Source: Odiellus spinosus (taxonomy: Eukaryota; Arthropoda; Arachnida; Opiliones; Phalangiidae). Taken from it: a DNA stretch of 64,000 nucleotides. Position 1 is the stretch's first letter; every line of letters starts with the position of its first letter. Shown here in pieces: positions 51,401 through 62,630 of this stretch. Location of the stretch: NCBI GenBank assembly GCA_963920705.1, contig OY987236.1, forward strand, positions 6,434,190 through 6,498,189, read 5' to 3'. Under the pieces are notes generated by a model. It ran no database searches, was not told the DNA's origin, and saw nothing but the letters and a program-made list of their open reading frames with translations. A program made the translations under genes and the position numbers.

Positions 51401-54400
51401 GATCAACCAATTTCTCCAATTCTTCTTCCGTTAGTTCGGGTAGGAATGATTCCAATTCGATATTATCCTGATCAAAGAAAATTTTCGGTGTCAGTTGCTT
51501 CAACTTTTAAAGAAAAATTAAAAAAAAAAAAAAACTAATTCGTCAATTTTTATAGAATCCAAAAAGAAAATTATCGTTATGTTTCATGATCAAAACCCTG
51601 TTATGATAATCGAATTTATCAATAAAAAAAAATAACCTTGAAATACTGGATATATTACTTTATATATAAAATAAAATGTAAGCAATTTAAGCAAATCATG
51701 CGCTCTGTGATGGAATACATTAAGTACGCACGAATTAATATTAAAAAACCTGTTTCTATGGAAGGGCGAAAAGGAAAATGAAGCAATTTTAAAAGATACT
51801 CTTTTTCACGACGTTTGAAGCAGGATTTCATTACAACCAGAGTATTCTGCTAAAACTAGGCTTAAATATAATATGGAAACTTCGTTATAACTAGAATTCG
51901 TCTGCTAAAATGTTACTTAAATCAATTTGGGCCTAACGAAAGATTAATATATTATCGAAATTTCGCTAAAACGCGAGTTTGTCTGCTAGACCTAAAGCTA
52001 ATAACAAAAGTATATTTAATATTTATGGTAATTTCCTTATAACCATAGATTGCTCATTATTATCCATCTATAGTCTGATCATTTGTTTAGAAGCAATAGA
52101 GTGATGCATATGAAGAAAGAAAAATATTTTCTTTTCCCCCATCATTGGCTCTATTGCCTCTAAAACAAGTGGATGGACTATATGCATCGCATAACACATT
52201 TTTTTTTTTGCATATTTTTGACAAGTACAAGTTAGCTGTTTGAAAAATAACAACTATATTTCATCTTTTATTGATAACACGTACAATGCTAGGCTAGTGG
52301 TTATCTCTCTTATTTATTTTTAGATATTATAAAAGGCAGTCTAACTTCACAGCGTACTGTCAAATTAATGTGAAATTTATTTTAGTGTGGCCTTGCACTT
52401 CATATGAGAGAGTTATTTTTAATATCACATCGTAAGACTGGAACTGGTTTAGGACTTTAAAATTTAAATTTCATAATCTACCACATCCTTATTTCTTTCC
52501 CCCACCTTAGAATTGTCTTTCCTAAACCACATTCATGTCATTTCTGATATATCATAATGACCGAAAGAATATAATTGGATGAAATAACAGTCAAGAAATA
52601 ATTTAAAAACGCATAATCATTCCCAAAAGATAAATATATTTCTTATAAATTTACTGTGCAAGGTCTATTATTAGACATAACATTTTGGAAGTTAATTTCG
52701 CTGACTTTTCCAGGTTTTCCCTGACCAATTTTAATCTCTCTGTAATTCCCACTTTTTATTTGACAGAATATGAGAAAAAACTATTTAGGCAAATATTTTC
52801 AGTTTAAAATAATTATGTTACAATTAACTGGTCAACCAATCGTAAACAATTCCTTGACATGTACCAAAATATTTAACTGCTCTGACCATTTGGGCTCATT
52901 TTCAAATTCCTTGACATTTCCCTGACCTTTTGGGACAATTTCCAAATTCCCTGACTTTTCCAGGTCGTGTGTATACATTCATAACTTTTCTAAAGATAAT
53001 CTTACAACATTTTAAATCATCTAAAAAACCTTCCTGGACATTTAACGTAAGGCTGTTACCTTTGTTTTGAAGGTAACAGTAAGAAAGCCATGTTCAAAAT
53101 TTTAGATCTTTGACGGGTTTTTAAGAAATGAAATTAAAAATTACATTTAACGATAATTTCCATATGAAAGATATAACTTTCTGAAATTCGAGTTATTATT
53201 TCAATGGCATATGTTAACGATCTTTCCAAAATGGCATCTGTGTTAAGCCTAAAAATATCCATGCATTCCATGTCGAGTCGAACCCAGTAAACTATGCCTT
53301 AAAAGCACCGAAGACTTTTAAACATGAAAAACAAAGTTAAATAATGCCTTGAAAAGTGAATCTGGCGTAACGCCAATGCTCCAATATATATGTTTTTTGT
53401 TGAAATGGATTAGGCTTAGCGAAAAATAAGGAACGCCATAGTTACATCAAGAGCTCAGTGTTTTTCTATTGCCACCAAAATGGTTGCGCAATATTCTAAC
53501 CTATTTTCGTAACCGAAAAGTAACCTACACCAGATTTTCTTTTTCTTTTCTAAGTAACTTTCTCTGCCCTTTCCAAGTTTCTAAACCTGGTATTTATTTC
53601 TGAAAAGTAGGCTTAAAAGTAGACGTACCAAAAGGTTTTCCTAGTGCGTTGACTTCAATGTTTACCTTCACCTCGCTAAAGGAAAGGGGAAAGCAGACGG
53701 GGAACGTTTTCTAATCACTAAACAACATTTTCCTTAAATGTAGGTTAATGTAATATCAACCAAAACAGCCTATACCTTTTTACCACGCTCGCGTTAAGTA
53801 TTTCGTAAGCCTTGTGTTTGGATATTGCGTACCGAACTTTATCAAAATAGACCACAAACAACCAATATTATACAACATGTACGGCGCCATATGAAAATTA
53901 ATTTATTTGTTGTTGCAAAGGGCAAATTAAACCTAACAATCAGTGATTTTTAATCGATTCCTTATCGTTTAAATAGGACTAGTCCAATAGTAAAAAAAAA
54001 TACAAACAAATATTAAACTAGAAATAAATTTAAAACTTACCATCAAAATAGGCTTAGCTGTATTCAAGGAGATATACTGAATTTCCCGTATAAGGATACG
54101 CGACCAATGAGATTGATCAAGGAGATCCTACATTCACCATATAAGAGCTATCGATCAATGTCATTGGTTGCTACTTATATAGGGAGTCCTGGTGATTTCC
54201 ATGAATCCAGCTAAGCCTATTTTCCGGGTAAGTTTTTTATTTTTAGTTTAATATTTGTTTTTAATTTTCTGTTGGGTTAGGCCTATTTGAACTGTAAGAA
54301 ATCGATAAAAAGTCATTTGTTTTTAGATTACATTCTCCCTCAAATTTAACAAATAAAAACTATTAAGAAAATTGTAAGGGGAAGTAATTTCGTGAAAAAT

Positions 54401-57400
54401 TCCAATTCGTGCAAAAACTTGGATTTTAGGCGCTTAGGGTGTAATCCGCGAATAGGGGCAATTAGCTAACCCTAAAAGGGCCCAAAGTTCCATGAAAAAG
54501 TTTATTTAATAAAACTGTTTTTATTTATTAATTTAATAATCATGGTCAATAAATTTTGTGTAAATAAAAAATGCTATTATACTTTTAAATCTTTCTACAA
54601 GATTGTGTACTTGAATTTGAAATTTTTAAATGTCAAACTTCACAGCTATTTTTGAATTTCAAAGGTTCATATATTGAAATTTCAACCAAAATGTACGTAA
54701 TGTAAAAGTTTACAGGAATTGAGTTCTAGCTGTAACATCTGAATTATGCTTCAATGCCTATATTTGTCTATTTTATATTGTTATAAGTATTATCTACAGG
54801 GGAAAGAGTTTTTTCCTCAATAATATGGACGAATGATTTTTGAATATAGGGCCTAAAATATGGCAAATTTCGCACCGTGAAACATAAAACAAAACAAAAC
54901 TTTTTTTCGTGTAGGGGTAAAAAAATAATTTGAGTGCGAAAAGTATTAGGGGGTTTAATTTTTCGGTTCTTTTGCATGAAAAAGCTGAAGAATAAAAGTA
55001 AAAGCAGTTAAGCCGGTTTTTCACTCCATAGCAACGAGAATTTCCGATATGGTGGAAGAAAACGGGGGTTGAAATGTAATTGCGTAATATTATGGCTTTC
55101 GTTTTTTCCAAACATTAAAACTCTGACTTCCGAATAACGAAAAGAATACATTGAAGCACGCTTCAATCATTGGTCTGATATTTCAACCGTAAGTTTGTAC
55201 TATAAACGAAGCTATTGCTATAACTTATCTTAGGTTTATTATAAAGGTTGCCTAGATTCGAGCGTTATGCCAAAACGAGGTGAAAATAACAAATTATGAT
55301 AATTTACATAATTTTTCCTGGAGTTAATTGGGAATTATGATGGATTACATTTAAAATTATGCTAAAATATGCGAATATTTCAATAGTTTAATTTATTTTG
55401 CATAAATTATAAAGTGTAAATGAGATTATTCCCCTCAGATATAATTACGCATAAATTATTTATTTTTATCTAATTTATGTTTTAAGTTCAGGCAAAATTT
55501 ATCATTGATTTAAGACTATTTAAAACTGTCTAATTTCATTAGTGACATAGTTTAGAGTCGCCTTTTAGCAACTAAAACTGATTTAATTTGCAGATAAAAC
55601 AATATTCGAAATCTATATTTATTGACTAATGACTGAAATCATTCTCACAAATTAATACGAATTATAGGGTTAGCAACTAAAGTGGTTTATCGCGATAACT
55701 TAAATATATATGACTATATAGATTAAAATGGGGGATTACTAAAATTCACAGCCGGAGATATTGAAACCATCCTCAAAACAATTTTATAATGTTGAAATAA
55801 TATTTCGTAGCTAAGAACCCAAACCTCTACAAAAAGTTTAATTGCGAATGGACGAATTCGAAATTTCCGTACTCAAAAACCATCTTTCCGGGGCTTCGGC
55901 CATTGGGGTAAAAATATAATGAATTATCACAATAGATGGCGCGCCTTCTTACCTATCCATGTATTACACCCGTTGCTATGGGTCAAGTCTCGAAGCGCAA
56001 GTGGAGGGGTTACCGCCTAGTTTGTCTCTCTCGTCATAGGCAAATCAAAATAGGATCAGAATGGGAACTACGATAGCGACATCTCTTAACAGATCGACGC
56101 GTAAAGAGTGTACCCCAATGGCGCGCCGCCCCTGCAAGTTCCTCTTCAATTTCGAATTCGTCTGAGGCGTTAATCCTGGACCCTGCTTTAGACACGAATT
56201 TCTTAGCTTCTAGGGCAATCACAACAATTTCTTTACTTGATAATGAAACTAGAGGCCATTCTAAGTAACTTTTCCGAGTTACATTTTTAAACACTGTTGT
56301 ATTTAATTTTTAAATTAACTTTAAACTTAGCTAAATAGTGAAAAGATGAACCCACTTAAACAGGATTTATTCTAAAACGAATAAAGTTTTTTTCAAAGGG
56401 TCTTTTTGGTTTACTATACGAGATATGGTTATTTATCTTCCCCGAGAGACATTTAATTTAAACAATTATCATTAACATTTAATTTAAATTCAAAGTAAGC
56501 CTATGTTAAAAGTTCAATAGTGTAAATACCGCTTTTGTGGCTTCATGAAAACTAAAATTATTCTTACTTGACTATCAGAATCGTAGTTAGGGTCATGAAC
56601 ATCTTCGAGGTCCACTTCTTCGGCGATGAGTTCGCTCCCAATTTTGCCCCATGTACCTTTACCTCCGGCACCACCTAAAAATTAAAACAATACAATATAA
56701 TTAGCTTAAAATTACGAAATATTTACGCAACCTTAACTATAATAATCGAATAAAACAAGGTCGTGAAATGGCAAAAAAACACTTATATTTTTTAAAACAT
56801 ATTGAACTTACGGGGTTTTAACATTATATACCAATACACACCAGTTTATTTAGTGTTGCAAAACTGTACACACCACATTTTATGAAATAACGCAATACGA
56901 AGCGTTAACCTTAAGTTAAATGTGCCAGGGTTAAATTATACTTGAAATTCAAATATGTAGAGAAATAGAAGGGCATTTTGCGCAAAATCTATATGGGTAG
57001 GTCTTATAGTAATATATTTAAAACACTAAACTCAATTTATGACATTTCTCATTATTGACAGCCACAAAGGGGCTGACAATAAAATATATTAGACTTTTTT
57101 TTTTGGTTTAAAGAAACCCCGGAGTTTTTTCGAAGGTTATCCAGCATTGAGGATTTAAACATATATAGTTTTAAAGTTAGAACCCATATAACTCAATGCT
57201 AGAGAGATTAGGGTTGATTATTCCACGTAGTCTGTGTGACTTCGACTGTACTAAAGTGATTATGTAGCTGACTAGGTATTTAGTATTTGTCAAAGTATGT
57301 AGTCAGTTAAGTAATCGCGTAGTCGGTGAACAGATTTTACGTTAAGGATTATCCCCTATGTACGAAGAATATTTTTAAAGGGACAGTGAAGAGGAAAAGT

Positions 57401-57478
57401 TAATGTTTGTCTTATTCATTCTACTCAATTTCCAACAATCTTTTCAATTAATTTTTGTAGTTTTTGGAAGCCATCTCA

Positions 57479-57509
<31 letters not shown>

Positions 57510-60500
57510 TTCAGTTTTTGAGTGCGCAAATATGAAAGAAATCTTCAAGAAAAAAAAGCGGAAAATCTAGGAAAATGGTCTTAAATTATGTGAAATTATT
57601 TTGATTTGTCTGAGGTGTTAGTTGAATGCCAAAAACTGAATCTTTTCCAATTTTTTTTTGAACAATTCATAGACTTATTTTTAAAAGCAGAATCTATAAA
57701 AATAATTATTTCATTTTCTTCTTCACCTTCCCTTTAACCTAACAAATTTGTCACGAGACCAATATATATTGTAGATGATAACTACAAGTAAAAGTACGAG
57801 TTTTTGTTTGATTAATCTAACTATTATGATAGAAAAACAGGTTTAAACAGACAATGAAACGTATACTATTTTTCAATAATAATCCAACAAAGGTATAAGA
57901 AATTTCACAGCTACGATAAATTAGCCAATTAAAAACGTCTTAAACTTAAATATTTTAAAGGGATAATAAAACTATTTGGTAAAATTTTAATTTTAGAGTG
58001 TCGACCCCCACAAAGACGGTTTAATTAAAATTATCATTAAAACTTTTCAGACTTTAAAATAAAATTACGATTTTTGATCGAATAATTTACTAATAAATCT
58101 AAATCATACGAGTCCTGTAATTGGCTAATTTATGAGTAAATTAACATAGAAAGAAAGAAATATGCTTCCGTCAAGCGCAAAACTAAGCCCCACTCTTTAT
58201 TTAGCATGAGCATGATCTTTCCATCAATATTAGCGTAATATTTTGTACCGCGCCCACAAGAGAACCATTTTGATCTTCAGTACGTGCCTCGGGGTCACTG
58301 TACATTTAAAAAGCCAGTTCTTATATATATTTTTAAACAGGGCCAAAAAAAAACTATTCGTGTAAGACCAGACTAAGAAACACCTCGGGCAGAGGCGTTT
58401 AAAGTTTAAACTTAAAAGAAGAAAAAGGCTCAAAATCCGCCCTGACAATCGGTTTGAAAATGTTTTGAAGCTCTTTTCAGATGGCTGTTCTGCTCCCCGG
58501 AAAAGAATATACACACGTAAAGAGATCACTTTTAGATCTTTACAAAGTTCGCTCGATATTTTTATAGGCACTGGAGACTTTGTCCCGCTATGATGGGTAA
58601 AGGCAGACGACACAAATTAAACAGATTTTCCTCGTTAAAATTAAACCATATCCTAATTATATTTTGAAGATACGGTTGAGCCTTAATTGCAACTTTTTTA
58701 ATTGTGAATTTATCGCGTAACATTATGACCTAGCTCACTGTCAAGCAGACGACACTAACAATTGGCCCTTTGACATAGACAATGCCGTTTTGCAGACCAA
58801 TGGGATAAAGGTGACATTCGTGACGTCAGCCACCTTTCAGCCTTATTTCCCTGGAGAAGATGTGGAGGGGGAAGTGCTGCTAATTTATTTGCTTGTCACT
58901 TGATACTGATTAAAAATAGGTCAAAATATTTCAACCCAAGTGCTAAGCCTAACCAATAATATATGTTTCAGATTCAATATTATAGACCTTTCTAAACTCA
59001 TTCGTTATTTTTAAAATATTACAAAATTACAGAAGGTGGCCTCCTACCAAAAATTCGGAGGGATAAAAAAACCAGGTAATTATTCGCGTTAAGCCTAAAT
59101 CTTAATCCATTGATGCCCAGGGAGAAAATAACCCTATTCTTTTCGAAAATCTCTTTATTCGTTAATCCAAGACAGGTATTTTAGCATCCGGGCCAAACTT
59201 CTAAATCCGAGATGAGGTTAACGAACTTTGTGTGCACGAGCCAAAGAAGGGGGAATTTTTTTAGTGTTTATTATTACAGCATTTATCCCCGTTACCGTAC
59301 GCCCCCGATTTCCGACTACCTTTGCTGTTGCCGGCTCCCGATATTAAAATCCTAGGACCAATCAACTTTGAATAAATAATGGAGCCTCGCCTGACAGCTA
59401 AGCTAACTTTTACTGAAGGGAGGGTAGAAGATTCAGCATTATTAAATTCTTTAAAAAAAGCCAGTTAGGCTTAACATAAACTTGTTAATATCAGGTAAAA
59501 ATGGCAACGCAAGATTCAATCTCTTTTAGATCAAATGCAAAAGCCTAACTTTGTGCATTCTGACATTTCAAACCCTCTGACCAAAGTTAAGGATATGAGC
59601 ATAAGGGGAAAATAACTTTCAGGGGAACCCAGATATAGGGCCTTTAAGATTTTACTTTGGAGTTGATTTATGAAGGAAATACTTTTAAGACATTTCATCT
59701 TCCCTTTAATATAAAATTATAGTGATTTACAAATGAGGTTTGGATCATAAATTTTTCTTTTTATTTAAAAATTATTTATAACATCAACAGGATATCTACT
59801 TTTCGAATTTCCTATTATTGATTAAGACGTATCGCTCGGATATGAAGCCTTGGCCCCGGAAATTTACTTCCCCTTTATTTTCGCATTCTCATGGACATGG
59901 TTAAGACTTGATTAACGAGATTAACCAAAGCTGAATCAAGGTTTTCGTCGTTTTAAACCACTTTATATTCCTTCCAAACTAGTAACTAGAACGATTCTGT
60001 GGGTAGTGCTTATCTCTAGGTAAAGTTCTATTGGGAAGCCAGGTTCAGTTATTTTCAAGGTCAAATAATAATGATGTAAATATTATGTTTATTGTCGCCA
60101 CTGAAGCGTTAAAACTTTACACTCACTAGAGTATCTAGTATACTTTCTTAGTTTTTCCTAATTAACCAAGGGTGTAAGAAAACAATTTTGTACGGTCAAA
60201 GTAAACTTAAAGATAACATTATCATTCTAGCTTATCAGAAATTAACTGAGAGAATAAATATTATTGCTGCTGTTGTAGACAGTCTTGTGTTTTTTTTTTT
60301 TAATTTCTAAATTGAAAGATAATTTGGTGATAAGGAACACTTGGCAAAACTTAAAACGAGAAAAATATCATCCCTCAATTAATATAACCGAACAACATTT
60401 AATCTAATCTTCGTGGGTCACCTTACCTAACCTTTAATAAAGCCATATGTTTTAAATTGTGGTAACATTACCTAATGAAGAGTACGGGACGAGTGTGGGA

Positions 60501-60861
60501 TAGGGGATTAAAAAAATTAAGGTAAAAAAAAAAGCTTACCCTTCTTAGGTAGGCCCCTTCCGAATCCTGCTCTCGACCTGCGGCTATTTTTCGCGAGAGT
60601 TCTAGAACTGGTTTTAGGGTGAGTGCCGTTGATCGCGACGTTAAGTCCATTGGTATGGGCGATTTCTCTAGCGGCTAAAAGGGCAGACGGCCTTTTAGCC
60701 TTTCTTTTAATCCTGTCGTCGATGGACACGATTTTAGACGGAATATTATTGTTGCCTTCATCAAGTTCTTCCAAAGCGGGAAACTCTTCGTGGTCCTCTA
60801 AGTCCCCGTTAAGGAATCCGTTTTTCTCGGAAACATAACCGCCATTCAGGACGTCGACCAT
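48488..60861 (-). CDS. PDCD4: PDCD4, MA3-domain inhibitor of eIF4A
   Basis: Binds the helicase eIF4A through two MA3 domains and restrains cap-dependent translation. Nine coding exons on the minus strand: 60540-60861, 56568-56674, 51354-51503, 50540-50606, 50203-50455, 49562-49784, 49382-49492, 49177-49316 and 48488-48548. All junctions are in phase; the product is 477 residues (469 in human). The first exon ends in GRGLPKK and joins [11 protein letters not shown], a conserved RNA-binding-region signature. MA3-1 (about 170-290) has [29 protein letters not shown] and [22 protein letters not shown]3-2 (about 330-445) has [20 protein letters not shown] and [13 protein letters not shown]. The tail [14 protein letters not shown] is nearly invariant. 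The start ATG has a strong context (TCAGCCATGG). Long introns (5.1 and 3.9 kb) flank exon 2. Confidence 0.95.
48672..48952. repeat. 31-bp minisatellite in the last PDCD4 intron
   Basis: About nine tandem copies of a 31-32 base unit, TTTCAAGCCCTTATTTTCAA followed by ATTCCCAAATC. The first copies are identical; later ones gain one C (AAGCCCC). A plus-strand frame through it reads as repeated [10 protein letters not shown] but is not a gene. Confidence 0.9.
48953..49085. repeat. Dispersed TTCC(T/A)TGACCTTTT repeat fragment
   Basis: Contains AAATTCTTGGACTTTCCTTG, ACCTTTT and AAATTCCATGACCTTCTGG, similar to 52697-52975. It abuts the 31-bp minisatellite, which shares the phrase TTTTCAAATTC, so the array probably grew from this repeat. 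Confidence 0.4.
52697..52975. repeat. Dispersed CCCTGACTTTTCCAGG-type repeat
   Basis: Phrases GCTGACTTTTCCAGGTTTTC, TTCCTTGACATTTCCCTGACC and CCCTGACTTTTCCAGGTCG recur within 280 bases. The words are related to those at 48953-49085. Confidence 0.45.
53917..54349. mobile_element. TTAA hairpin MITE, copy E (degenerate)
   Basis: Shares AACCTAACAATCAGTGA, ATCGATTCCTTATCGTTTAA, AATAGGCTTAGCTGTATTCA and the inverted TGAATCCAGCTAAGCCTATT, TTAGGCCTATTTGAAC and ACATTCTCCCT with the copies at 2-6 kb. The outer left end has decayed; TTAA is present at the right (54346-54349). Confidence 0.7.
56034..56294 (-). other. GC-richer open frame, possible alternative last exon of PDCD4
   Basis: A frame of 86 codons without an ATG, inside PDCD4 intron 2. 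It is preceded by TACAACAG, a usable acceptor at 56293-56294, and its phase (two bases, TG, completing a codon) fits the phase-1 donor of PDCD4 exon 1 at 60540, which would join as [20 protein letters not shown]. The encoded sequence ([37 protein letters not shown]) resembles nothing I know. It could instead be an internal promoter, as CpGs and AGATGGCGCGCC-like words cluster at 55930-56140. Confidence 0.25.
57211..57356. mobile_element. Short inverted-repeat element (GGGATAATC family), copy 2
   Basis: Starts GGGTTGATTATTCCACGTAG and ends ACGTTAAGGATTATCCCC, inverted ends matching those at 19346-19483, with the shared core TGTACTAAAGTGATTA. Confidence 0.5.
57375..57737. mobile_element. TTAA inverted-repeat element with CTTCTTCACCTTCCCT ends
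   Basis: Left end TTAA, AGGGACAGTGAAGAGGAAAA; right end TTTTCTTCTTCACCTTCCCT, TTAA. The ends pair over about 22 bases with a few mismatches. 363 bp, non-coding, interior with a 28-base T run (57484-57511). Distinct in sequence from the 5505-5945 family but with the same TTAA and AGGG start. Confidence 0.65.
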
Positions 60862-61660
60862 GGCTGAACGCGAAGCTTCAAACGCCAAAGGACGAGAACT
60901 TTTCAGACCCTAAATTACCCTTTTCCGAAAATGAACCGGGGTGTCACGACTCCAAATCGAATGGAAACGCTTAATTAAACTTTAATTTATGATTTGTAGT
61001 AAATGAAATGGAATCTGTAATTAGATTTCGTAGCGAAAAACTATCGCAGAGTCGATGATTTCTTCGAAAAAGTTTCGAGAGAGAGCTATGGGAGGCAAAT
61101 TGTTTACTTCCGACGATGAGAACGGCGACGCTTCGTATGATGGCGGCGAATCGGGTTTTGAGGTGATACAACGCGCAGAATCCGGATGGAGGGCGTGGCT
61201 TCCCAGGCTCGTTTCTTCTTGCTCCCTAACACTAACAGCGACGCTCGATTATTTTCTTTTTCCCGAATGTGTTGGCCAATTTTGGCAGGTTGAACCAGGT
61301 TCAGACTCAAAAAAGGCGGCGGGCCTAATTCGTTAACATTTACTGTTTTCACTGACAACTTATACGAAAATTTAAGACCGTTGTCAATCAAATCCCTTTC
61401 GAATAAGGTCGAAGTTTTCTATCTATTTAAAAAAAATATTCACAATAATCTAGTAGCGTCCCGCAAGGCTCGCCAAATGGAATCTTCTCATTGGACCGCT
61501 AGAAACAGGCGACTTTTAGACAGAGTGTTTACAAACACTGCGCCAAGCGCGACGTGTTCGTCCTTGAGAAATTTTCCTACGAAGCCCGCGTGGGGGGGAG
61601 AAGCTATGGAAAAATCTCAATATTTAGCTAGAGTTCAGGCGTAGTTTGCATACACCACTG
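60862..61660 (-). promoter_or_regulatory. CpG-rich 5' UTR / promoter region of PDCD4
   Basis: From the PDCD4 ATG outward the sequence is CpG-rich to about 61640, unlike the flanks. A CCAAT box (ATTGG on the plus strand at 61490-61494) and several overlapping open frames on both strands (61055-61336, 61104-61391, 61381-61644) occur, as expected of GC-rich DNA. A splice acceptor just before 60900 may join a 5' UTR exon. Confidence 0.45.
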
Positions 61661-62630
61661 GTTTAAATGTATTAATCTTGAGCGACTTCGGGTTTCGCCA
61701 ATTTGAAAACTGTAATAGCTACGCCCTCTTTATCTCTAACTCATACAAAAAAGTGCCCGGCTAAGTTCTTATGCGCAACTTTAAATAGGTGGTATGCGCT
61801 TTTAAATCATAGTGAAATTTAATATTAAAGCCGCGTTGGACGACGCATACCTAAGATACCATAACTATAGAAATTGCATTAAGCGGTAGACTACCGGATG
61901 CTTCGGTATTCGTAACTGAACGAAGCCAAAGTATCTCATCCACGCACGTGGAAATTATTCTAGCGATTGTCTTGTGACTTTTTTAGTGGCTTACATCTTA
62001 GGAAAATCTGTTTACCAACAAAGAAACAAGGGAATCTATTTTTAGGGCCATTTCTTGGTGTCAAAGGCCAAGTTTTTAGTTCCGCTCCTTTAGCTTTAAA
62101 TTTCCGTACTCCTGAAATTTTGTTTTCGTAGGAGAATCGGCGCCATCTCTACACATGGGTTAGTTAGTGCCTTAATAGCCATAATTGAGGGTTTTTCTTG
62201 CACGTAGAGTTATGTCACAGCTGTTTCGACTTCTTTAGGGGGACGTGATATGAATCGCGTTTGACACACTTTCGATTTAATTGGATTACGATTTCACGCC
62301 TTAGGCTGATGTAATGTTTTTGCACTCAGAATAATTAAAAATTATTATTGTACTATTATCTATATAACAATATTTTTTAAACCTACATATTAAATAATGA
62401 ATTATAATTAACACTACGCATGATGCGCACTTCCCTGAAAAAAAAAAAAGAAAAAGTAAACAAAAATCTCAATATTTTAGTCTATTTTCGTTTCGTATTC
62501 GTTCCCAAAATCTCTGCATAATTTTCTATTTCGGTGGTCTGTTTGAATAAATTAAAGGTCTCTCTCACTGGCGACAGTGTCGCCACCTCTTAGTCTTGAA
62601 GTTCAAAGTTAGCACGTGTCTCTTTAAAAC
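61661..62630. other. Intergenic PDCD4 - NOP53 (divergent)
   Basis: No coding signal. Immediately before NOP53 a 17-base odd palindrome TGGCGACAGTGTCGCCA (62569-62585) lies 46 bases from the ATG and could be a promoter element. Confidence 0.4.

Larger units (their letters stand above)
51504..56567. other. PDCD4 intron 2 (5.1 kb)
   Basis: Contains a dispersed repeat at 52697-52975, a hairpin MITE at 53917-54349 and a GC-richer patch at 55910-56290 with an unexplained reading frame. Remaining sequence is AT-rich with no coding signal. Confidence 0.5.
56675..60539. other. PDCD4 intron 1 (3.9 kb)
   Basis: Two MITEs are annotated at its 3' part (57211-57356 and 57375-57737). A 127-codon minus-strand frame (58230-58613) begins at GTG and shows no family signature. 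A CRE palindrome TGACGTCA lies at 58821-58828. Confidence 0.5.

Noticed and set aside
58230..58613. 127-codon minus-strand frame in PDCD4 intron 1
   Set aside because: GTG start, no recognised motif, no fitting splice sites found. I also looked for U1, U2, U4, U5 and U6 snRNA sequence here and saw none.
61055..61644. Overlapping open frames on both strands upstream of PDCD4 (93, 95 and 87 codons)
   Set aside because: Long frames on both strands at once are expected in GC-rich promoter DNA; none shows a family signature.
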